Below, piece by piece: positions 6,559-10,846 of a stretch of 10,846 nucleotides of DNA. Source of the stretch: Oscillospiraceae bacterium (GTDB taxonomy: Bacteria > Bacillota > Clostridia > Oscillospirales > Oscillospiraceae); assembly GCA_017501805.1 (NCBI GenBank), contig JAFVWG010000208.1, forward strand, positions 1-10,846. Direction: 5' to 3'. Below the pieces are notes generated by a model. The model was not told the origin of the DNA. It made no database searches and saw only the letters and a program-made list of their open reading frames with translations. Both the position numbers and the translations under genes were made by a program. The stretch's first letter is position 1, and each line of letters starts with the position of its first letter.

Positions 6559-7008
6559 GGCCAAAACGCTGCGAGGTTGAATTCGAAACAACAAGAAAAG
6601 CAATCACCCATTTCCATTGCGCGCTCCAGAGATAATGGGTTCCAGCCTTTTTCTGTGCGCATTTTATCACATCCGCGCTTTCTTCGCAACCATTTTCCGC
6701 ACAAATCAGTGTCAGATGAAAAAATTTTCACATTCTTGTTGCAATTTTGCATTTTTAAATACTTTAATATATGTTGTTTTTGCAGTTGCAGACTGTGGGT
6801 TCACAATGTTATCGCGTCCTTGTTGCCTGGCGACACATAGCGGCTTCTTCAGAGGGATTGTGATAGGTATTTCGTCAAGAGTATGCGATATTGATATTTT
6901 TTCATTCCACCAGATCACCTTACAAACTTCCATTCCTCGTCTCTCGTCTTCATATCTTGATTTTTTGTCGAAAAAAGCGAATCCGCACCTGTTTACAAAC
7001 AAAGAACT
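6559..7008. other. Gene-free AT-rich spacer
   Basis: About 450 bases between the cassette promoter and the terminator below the HNH gene. Open frames cross it on both strands, but they run through the hairpin at 7009-7036 or lack ribosome sites, use scattered codons and resemble nothing I know. The stretch 6730-6790 is very AT-rich. A 73-codon minus-strand frame (about 6930-6712, from an internal ATG) cannot be fully excluded, but the only purine-rich stretch abuts its ATG, too close for a Shine-Dalgarno site. I see no RNA gene or repeat here. Confidence 0.5.
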
Positions 7009-7036
7009 AGCCCGTGGGGGAAATCCCCCACGGGCT
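7009..7036 (-). terminator. Terminator downstream of the HNH gene
   Basis: A perfect 12-bp GC-rich stem (agcccgtggggg at 7009-7020, its complement at 7025-7036) closes a four-base loop. On the minus strand it is followed by AGTTCTTTGTTTG, a moderate T-rich tail. It lies 113 bases past the stop of the HNH gene and so should end that transcript before the cassette promoter. Confidence 0.75.
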
Positions 7037-7149
7037 TTCAATATTAGTTTATATACCATACAACAAAACACTGCGCTTTTGGGCGCTGACAGACCATAAT
7101 TTCATTCTTATCCTATAGCAAAGCAGCGCTTCTTTTTTACATCAGCTAG

Positions 7150-8208
7150 TTAAAACCCGACCAATTTTGAATTATGATACTCTATCATTTCTTTTGATGG
7201 CAGAAAGCGTTCCGGCAAGGTAATAGTTTTTCCATCATACTTCTTAAAGTAATCATAGAAAACTTCTGAGGTATAGCGTTCCTTTGCCGTTTTAGAGACC
7301 AAAATCCGATAATCGGTATCTATGGTAAAAATGCCATTATCGAAAGCTTCGTGGTGAAGGGTGTTAAGCGAAAGGCCATTGCAAGGGTTTGTCCTCTCCG
7401 TTTTGGGATCACTATCTTTCCAAGGCTTTATATGTGAGGCTACTAATAAGGACGGAACATCTAGTCCTGTGATGCAACACTTTTGGTTATATGCAGACAA
7501 AACAGCACTTCTAAAAAAGCCTTGATTTACACGCGTCTTCACTTTTGTTGTTCTTGTGGCTCCCACAGGAAGTTGAACCGCTTCATCATCCTGCTTCATA
7601 AACTCGTGCATATACGGAATCTGATCTACTGCATCGGAAAGGGACTGCATATCAAGGTGGTATTCATCCCACACCTCTTTATCTAATGCACTCCCGTGTG
7701 AAAGTCCGGAAATGCCTTTTCGAGCAAGTTCTTCGTCGAACCGTCCAAAGTTCCCCATTTTCATCGAGACAGATGCAGGTGTGCGACCAAGCAATTTTGC
7801 AAGTTCGACAACCTGAGGATGACTCTTATTGATTTTTCCAAAAGGGATTCTGCAATACAGCGCCAAAGCTAAAACGGCCTCTTCTTTGGACCATTTTCTG
7901 CTTTGAGATGATTGAAACTGAAAGAAGGCAAAGAAATACTTCAAAGATGCTCTAACATAGCCGTTTTCTAAGTAAGACTTTTGTCCACGGCCAACTAAGA
8001 ATAGGAAGAAATTCTGATAAAGAGCACTATTCTTATCGCAAAGGTCTTCTTCCAAATTCTTAATCATCGCGACAGTCTGAATATTCATATCAGTAATCTT
8101 TAGATAGTCGCAGAGATACTCGATTGCTTTTGCATACGACTGCGCTTTTCCCGAGCTCACCCCGGGAGTCTTACAATACTCTTCAAAATTCTTAAAGAAT
8201 TCTCGCAT
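7150..8208 (-). CDS. Stand-alone HNH endonuclease (restriction-like)
   Basis: This 352-aa protein carries a C-terminal HNH nuclease domain of the type found in restriction-like proteins. Residues 225-235 read RVNQGFFRSAV, then AYNQKCCITGL (239-249), ASHIKPW (257-263, His259 the likely general base), NPCNGLSLN (274-282), and LHHEAFDNG (284-292), followed by FTIDTDYRILVS. The metal-site His and Asn positions are all present, so it looks active. Residues 104-185 (WSKEEAVLALALYCRIPFG, LGRTPASVSMKMGNF, GISGLSHGS) form a second domain that often precedes this HNH type and may recognise DNA. Residues 1-100 are helical. No methyltransferase gene is near, so it may be an orphan or a nuclease acting on modified DNA. 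ATG 8208 has AAGGAG seven bases upstream. The gene is clearly AT-richer, with many A/T third positions, than the core genes, a sign of transfer. Confidence 0.88.
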   Translation of the reverse strand: MREFFKNFEEYCKTPGVSSGKAQSYAKAIEYLCDYLKITDMNIQTVAMIKNLEEDLCDKNSALYQNFFLFLVGRGQKSYLENGYVRASLKYFFAFFQFQSSQSRKWSKEEAVLALALYCRIPFGKINKSHPQVVELAKLLGRTPASVSMKMGNFGRFDEELARKGISGLSHGSALDKEVWDEYHLDMQSLSDAVDQIPYMHEFMKQDDEAVQLPVGATRTTKVKTRVNQGFFRSAVLSAYNQKCCITGLDVPSLLVASHIKPWKDSDPKTERTNPCNGLSLNTLHHEAFDNGIFTIDTDYRILVSKTAKERYTSEVFYDYFKKYDGKTITLPERFLPSKEMIEYHNSKLVGF

Positions 8209-8293
8209 ATAGCCGCTCCTTCAGTATTTCAGTATCAATTCCAAAAGAAGATAATGAGCAATTATTCTTAATTCTGTTACAATTATCGACTAT

Positions 8294-8322
8294 ATTATAC
8301 ACTTCCCCACAATATAAAGCAA
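8294..8322 (-). promoter_or_regulatory. Promoter of the HNH endonuclease gene
   Basis: On the minus strand a perfect -10 box TATAAT (8299-8294) has TTGCTT (8322-8317) 17 bases upstream as a weak -35. The start of transcription would be near 8287, leaving a leader of about 80 bases rich in A and T before ATG 8208. Confidence 0.6.
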
Positions 8323-8363
8323 GAAAACATCCTGCAAGCTGTTCGCCCTATCCCCTCTTGGGC

Positions 8364-8389
8364 AATAAAAAAACGCCCCTCTCGGGACG
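8364..8389 (-). terminator. Minus-strand terminator upstream of the HNH promoter
   Basis: On the minus strand CGTCCC-GAGA-GGGGCG (8389-8374, one G-T pair) is followed directly by seven T residues and ATT. This is a textbook intrinsic terminator. It would stop any transcript coming from 8400-8650 before it reaches the HNH promoter. Confidence 0.75.
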
Positions 8390-8398
8390 AACACAGAC

Positions 8399-8444
8399 GA
8401 AAAAATTTGACCCTTGATCTTTCCGTTGACAAGATCAAGGGTCA
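8399..8444 (-). terminator. Second minus-strand terminator in tandem
   Basis: A perfect 14-bp stem (tgacccttgatctt at 8408-8421 with 8431-8444) closes a nine-base loop, and on the minus strand is followed by AATTTTTTC. It stands immediately before the terminator at 8364-8389. Its outer end contains the TGA that closes an 8-codon mini-ORF. Confidence 0.75.
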
Positions 8445-8643
8445 TTCACTGTAGATGGGATCAATCATTTGCGTAACCTCTTCTTTCTGCAGATTTTTCA
8501 GGGGTGGGGCTGCTTAGTACATTGGACTCACTCCTTTTTGTGTCTTCATCATACAACCGATCCGGTGTATTTTCAAGATGGGATTTTCCATAAGAAAACC
8601 GAAAGAAAATCTTGCAAAATGTGAATAGACATTCTCCGTACAA
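8445..8643 (-). other. Possible remnant transcription unit with mini-ORFs
   Basis: The stretch feeds into two strong minus-strand terminators, yet no clear gene is found. Three weak frames exist. A TTG-started 60-codon frame (8643-8461) ends PEKSAERRGYAND. A 25-codon frame (ATG 8591 to TAA 8514) reads MENPILKIHRIGCMM and ends VSPMY; AAAGGAG lies eight bases before its last ATG, leaving only Met-Tyr-stop. An 8-codon frame (ATG 8468 to TGA 8442) reads MIDPIYSE, with AGAGGT upstream. The pairing of ribosome sites with tiny frames suggests a decayed or deleted gene, a leader, or small-RNA transcript. None is convincing as a protein gene. Confidence 0.3.
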
Positions 8644-8655
8644 ATGTGGTATTCT
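8626..8655 (+). promoter_or_regulatory. Possible plus-strand promoter next to a terminator
   Basis: TAGACA (8626-8631) and TATTCT (8650-8655) are spaced by 18 bases and would start a transcript near 8662, almost exactly at the hairpin of the following terminator. The boxes match consensus at five and four of six positions. The match is suggestive only. Confidence 0.25.
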
Positions 8656-8664
8656 AGTTGTGTT

Positions 8665-8697
8665 GGGCGTTCTTTCGGGAACGCCCTTTTTGTTTTT
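8665..8697 (+). terminator. Strong plus-strand terminator without an upstream gene
   Basis: GGGCGTTC (8665-8672) pairs with GAACGCCC (8679-8686) around a six-base loop and is followed by TTTTTGTTTTT. It is a strong intrinsic terminator on the plus strand. No plus-strand protein gene is found between here and yjjX, so it may end an unrecognised small RNA or be left over from a lost gene. Confidence 0.75.
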
Positions 8698-8719
8698 CCG
8701 GGCGCAAGGCTCTTATATG

Positions 8720-8767
8720 TCCCTCTGACGAGGAAAGTGGCAAAACCGAAGGTTTTGACAGAGGGAG
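8720..8767. repeat. Hairpin repeat unit A
   Basis: Outer arms TCCCTCTG (8720-8727) and CAGAGGGA (8759-8766) enclose TGGC at 8738-8741 and an inner hairpin with AAAACC (8742-8747), loop GAA and GGTTTT (8751-8756), then GACAGAGGG. The layout TGGC, GAA-capped stem, GAC..GAG recurs in unit C. It resembles intergenic hairpin repeats scattered in gut clostridial genomes (from memory). Confidence 0.6.
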
Positions 8768-8802
8768 GCAGCAGGAATTAGCTATAGTGAAAAGGCGTGG
8801 TG

Positions 8803-8835
8803 TGCCTTCGGCAGGCGGATGGGCAATGCCCATCC
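8803..8835. repeat. Double hairpin, unit B
   Basis: Two small perfect hairpins stand side by side: TGCC-TTC-GGCA (8803-8813) and GGATGGGC-AAT-GCCCATCC (8817-8835). The second has an 8-bp stem with a three-base loop. There is no T tail, so neither looks like a terminator. It lies between repeat units A and C and probably belongs to the same kind of repetitive intergenic DNA. Confidence 0.5.
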
Positions 8836-8887
8836 CTACGACCGTGGATCAAAAATCCTGCGGAAAAATTCTGCGGCTGCGCTTGGA

Positions 8888-8984
8888 TCTCCCTTTGGGA
8901 GAGCTGGCGGCGAAGCCGACTGAGAGGGGCTTCGTTGCCCTCTCCGTCCTCGCTTTGCTCGGACACCTCTCCCATAGGGAGAGG
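8888..8984. repeat. Composite hairpin repeat unit C
   Basis: The unit opens with TCTCCC-TTT-GGGAGA (8888-8902), then TGGC (8905-8908) and the short hairpin GGC-GAA-GCC (8909-8917), then GACTGAGAGGGG. It closes with CCTCTCCC-ATA-GGGAGAGG (8966-8984). The middle shares its plan with unit A, but the stem bases differ while pairing is kept. Frames that cross it are low-complexity shadows; no gene is seen. Confidence 0.6.
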
Positions 8985-9011
8985 CAAGGCAGGCGGGCAG
9001 ATATAATAGAG

Positions 9012-9041
9012 GCCTCCCCTTGAGGGGAAGGCTTTTTATTT
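9012..9041. terminator. Terminator beside mutT
   Basis: GCCTCCCC (9012-9019) pairs with GGGGAAGGC (9024-9032) with one bulged A and a four-base loop. The stem ends three bases from the mutT stop codon on the minus strand. The T run (TTTTTATTT) is on the plus side and the minus side has only a mild T-rich tail, so it can act in both directions but is best formed for transcripts coming from the repeat region. Confidence 0.6.
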
Positions 9042-9434
9042 CCGTGTGGTCTCGATGATCCTCTTCAGGATCTCCTCATCCGCAGGGCAGAACGCATACT
9101 GCGGGATCTCTGCGGGGGTGATCCATCGGATATCGTTGTGCTCCAGCTTCTGCGGAACGCCTTCCGCGATCGCGGCACAGAACAGCGTCAAATGAACGGT
9201 GATATCCGGATACTCGTGCACGACGTCCATAAACACATCGCCGACGGAAAGCGTGACCGCAAGCTCCTCTTGACACTCGCGGATCAGCGCCTGCTCCTTC
9301 GTTTCACCGGGCTCGACCTTGCCGCCGACAAACTCCCACAGAAGCCCACGCGCCTTATGCTCCGGCCGCTGACAGATCATAAATCGCTTGCCGTCCCATA
9401 TCAGGGCGGCTACGACCTCAACAATGCTGCGCAT
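9036..9434 (-). CDS. mutT: MutT-type Nudix hydrolase (8-oxo-dGTP diphosphatase-like)
   Basis: MutT-type Nudix proteins hydrolyse oxidised dGTP to the monophosphate and so prevent A:T to C:G changes. The protein is 132 aa, the usual MutT size. The Nudix box runs from Gly38 to Val60: GKVEPGE, seven residues, then RECQEELAV, with the last glycine of the consensus replaced by alanine. Other MutT marks are the start VEVVAALIWDGKRFMICQRP, LLWEFVGGK, and the end DIRWITPAEIPQYAF with PADEEIL. ATG 9434 is chosen because AAAGGA lies nine bases upstream and homology begins there; upstream in-frame ATGs (9452 and above) would overlap the previous gene. It starts four bases after the hydrolase stop (9439-9441), so both are likely one operon. 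Related Nudix enzymes acting on other nucleotides cannot be excluded. Confidence 0.9.
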   Translation of the reverse strand: MRSIVEVVAALIWDGKRFMICQRPEHKARGLLWEFVGGKVEPGETKEQALIRECQEELAVTLSVGDVFMDVVHEYPDITVHLTLFCAAIAEGVPQKLEHNDIRWITPAEIPQYAFCPADEEILKRIIETTRK

Positions 9435-9438
9435 ACGC

Positions 9439-10845
9439 TCAAATCCTTTCATCCTCGCAGACGGGGATCTCAATATAGGAATCCTGCAGAATGACGGTGT
9501 TCCGTGCAATTTTGGTGTCGGTCTGCGCGGAGAACAGCCCCTTGTTGTTGGTATGGCGCACATAGTGCGGGAACGCGGAGGACGATATGTCGATGCGCAG
9601 CTTCTCCCCTTTTTGGATCACAATCGCATGCTCGTCAAAGTTGAAATCCATTGTGATCTCGCTGTTGGGCTCGTAATCGCCGCAGAAGTTCGAGATCTGA
9701 TTGATATCGTCGCGGATGCCGTAATCCCCCTCCGCCTTGCAGAGCATGATCCGTATATAGAAGCAGGTGTCTTCGCAGTCGCTTTTCACGCGGAGCTTCG
9801 CCCGGATCTTGCCTTTTACAAAAGTATCCTCCGTAAACTCGGGCGTATACAAGGTCACGATATCGTCGCGCAGGCCGGGGGGATCCTGCCACGCGTTGCC
9901 GCCGAAGTTGGCGGACAAGCCGCCCTTGAAGGACGCAGGGTCGCGGGGATCATACCTGTATGTGACTTCTCCCTCGCCCAGCGTGAATTTCAGGTGTTTC
10001 TCGGGCTCGGCGAAATCGTCACAGCACCATTTGTTTGCAAACAGCTTATAATACGTGATCTTGCCGAGGGGGAACGGCGGTTCGCCCTTGCCGCGCGCGT
10101 AGTCCATCCATTTTACGGCGTAGTTGGGGAACTCCGTTTTCAGACTGCCGTCCGCGAAATTGACCGGCTCCACCTCTCCGCGGCAGCCGTGTCCGAACGG
10201 GTGGACGGCAAGGGCGGATTTCGCCTTGGTCTCGGCGTCGAGCTTCTTCCATACATTGAAGACCCCGGCGGTGTATATGTCATAAAACGCGGTTTCGAGC
10301 AGGATGGGGATATTGGCATGTTCCAAGACCTTTCGGGTTTCCACGCCGCCGGCGCGGGTGTTCCAGAAGTCGTCCGCGGGATCGGGATGCTTCAGCGTCT
10401 CGTCGAAGTTTGCAGCCCTTTCCCCAAAAACCTCCTTGGAAAAATCCGACAGGGGCAGGATATGGAAGCTCTCGGGCGTGTAATTCTTTTGCGGCATGGT
10501 CTTGTTCTTGTACATATCCACATACCAGCGCCCGTGGAGCCCCATCTTGAAAAAGCCGTTGCGGTAGTAGCCCGAGTATCGCTCGGTATCCTTCAGGCGA
10601 AGCACCGCGCCCTTGATATCGTCGGCAAAGGGTGCCGTGACATAATGCACCGCCGCCATATAACTGCCGCCGCAAAGGAACAGCTCCCCGTTATAAAAGG
10701 GCTGTTGGCGGATCCAGTCCTGCAGAAACAGTCCGTCCTCCCGCTCGTAGATATAGGGAATGCAGTCGCCGCTGCTCTTTCCGCGGCCCCTGCAGTGCTG
10801 ATACACGACGACATACCCGCCCTTGACCCACGGCTGATAATCGGT
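9439..10845 (-). CDS. CocE/NonD-family hydrolase (X-Pro dipeptidyl-peptidase-like), N-terminus outside window
   Basis: The 468-residue fragment is an alpha/beta hydrolase of the CocE/NonD (S15-like) family, which cleaves acyl esters or X-Pro peptides. The frame is open to the right edge, so roughly the first 80-100 residues are missing. GGYVVVYQHCRGRGKSSG is the typical strand and oxyanion region. The nucleophile elbow is CGGSYM with Ser61 of the fragment (codon 10665-10663). The acid is probably Asp189 in FYDIYTAG and the base His219 in HPFGHG. The second half (from about residue 290) has the pattern of the C-terminal jelly-roll domain (DIVTLYTPEF, KGEKLRIDISSSAFPHY). No signal peptide can be judged because the N-terminus is absent. 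It is followed by mutT with a four-base gap. Substrate is unknown; esterase, amidase or dipeptidyl-peptidase are all possible. Confidence 0.9.
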   Translation of the reverse strand, partial: TDYQPWVKGGYVVVYQHCRGRGKSSGDCIPYIYEREDGLFLQDWIRQQPFYNGELFLCGGSYMAAVHYVTAPFADDIKGAVLRLKDTERYSGYYRNGFFKMGLHGRWYVDMYKNKTMPQKNYTPESFHILPLSDFSKEVFGERAANFDETLKHPDPADDFWNTRAGGVETRKVLEHANIPILLETAFYDIYTAGVFNVWKKLDAETKAKSALAVHPFGHGCRGEVEPVNFADGSLKTEFPNYAVKWMDYARGKGEPPFPLGKITYYKLFANKWCCDDFAEPEKHLKFTLGEGEVTYRYDPRDPASFKGGLSANFGGNAWQDPPGLRDDIVTLYTPEFTEDTFVKGKIRAKLRVKSDCEDTCFYIRIMLCKAEGDYGIRDDINQISNFCGDYEPNSEITMDFNFDEHAIVIQKGEKLRIDISSSAFPHYVRHTNNKGLFSAQTDTKIARNTVILQDSYIEIPVCEDERI

Positions 10846-10846
10846 C

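Noticed and set aside
6712..7071. 119-codon minus-strand frame
   Set aside because: Its start lies beyond the same terminator hairpin; a shorter version from about 6930 has no properly spaced ribosome site.
6617..7099. 160-codon plus-strand frame with hydrophobic stretches
   Set aside because: It runs through the 12-bp terminator at 7009-7036, has no ribosome site and no familiar motif.
8425..8455. Perfect TTGACA as a plus-strand promoter
   Set aside because: It sits in the loop and stem of a terminator hairpin and no good -10 box lies 16-18 bases downstream.
8720..8990. CRISPR array
   Set aside because: The units are not equal in length, are not evenly spaced, and no spacer pattern or cas gene is present.
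8658..9023. 121-codon plus-strand frame over the repeat field
   Set aside because: It translates a terminator and several hairpin repeats and has no ribosome site or recognisable domain.
9435..9563. Longer mutT from an upstream start
   Set aside because: It would overlap the hydrolase gene, and the Nudix homology and ribosome site both support ATG 9434.

Overview
The window looks like a chromosomal segment of an anaerobic, fermentative Firmicute, most likely a gut-type clostridium of the Oscillospiraceae/Ruminococcaceae kind. Grounds: an oxygen-sensitive pyruvate formate-lyase (PFL) system, AGGAGG-type ribosome sites, GC-rich core genes next to AT-richer accessory genes, and intergenic hairpin repeats of a style seen in such genomes. 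The family-level placement is inference.

Left part (2-4621, + strand) is core metabolism: the 3' two-thirds of an IMP dehydrogenase (guaB, Tritrichomonas-like type), then pyruvate formate-lyase, its glycyl-radical domain as a SEPARATE 80-residue protein, the PFL activase (pflA), and a YjjX/DUF84 inosine/xanthosine triphosphatase. Gaps are 10 to 51 bases with no terminator visible until a 16-bp hairpin at 4675-4715, so this may be one transcript. The core PFL protein (708 aa) holds the Cys-Cys active site. It ends just after the GALGKED segment with a new acidic tail carrying two cysteines. The RVSGYAV glycyl-radical loop is on the next small gene, whose ribosome site overlaps the stop codon of the core gene. 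The split is not explained by a single frameshift, so I read it as a genuine two-subunit PFL.

Middle part (4723-8691) is accessory. On the minus strand there is a tightly coupled three-gene cassette: a 123-aa unknown, a 387- or 303-aa unknown, and a 75-aa DUF2188 protein, with its own promoter at 6530-6558. Upstream of it lies a stand-alone HNH endonuclease (7150-8208) with an AT-rich coding sequence, its own promoter and flanking terminators. Then follow about 800 bases without a convincing gene: two tandem minus-strand terminators, mini-ORFs, an isolated plus-strand terminator and a cluster of hairpin repeats (8720-8990), two of which share a frame but have different, compensating stems.

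Right part (9012-10846, minus strand) returns to core-like genes: a MutT-type Nudix hydrolase directly downstream of a CocE/NonD (X-Pro dipeptidyl-peptidase-like) hydrolase that runs off the right edge. The accessory block thus sits between two nucleotide-pool sanitising genes (yjjX and mutT). No tRNA, rRNA, CRISPR array, integrase or transposase is visible.
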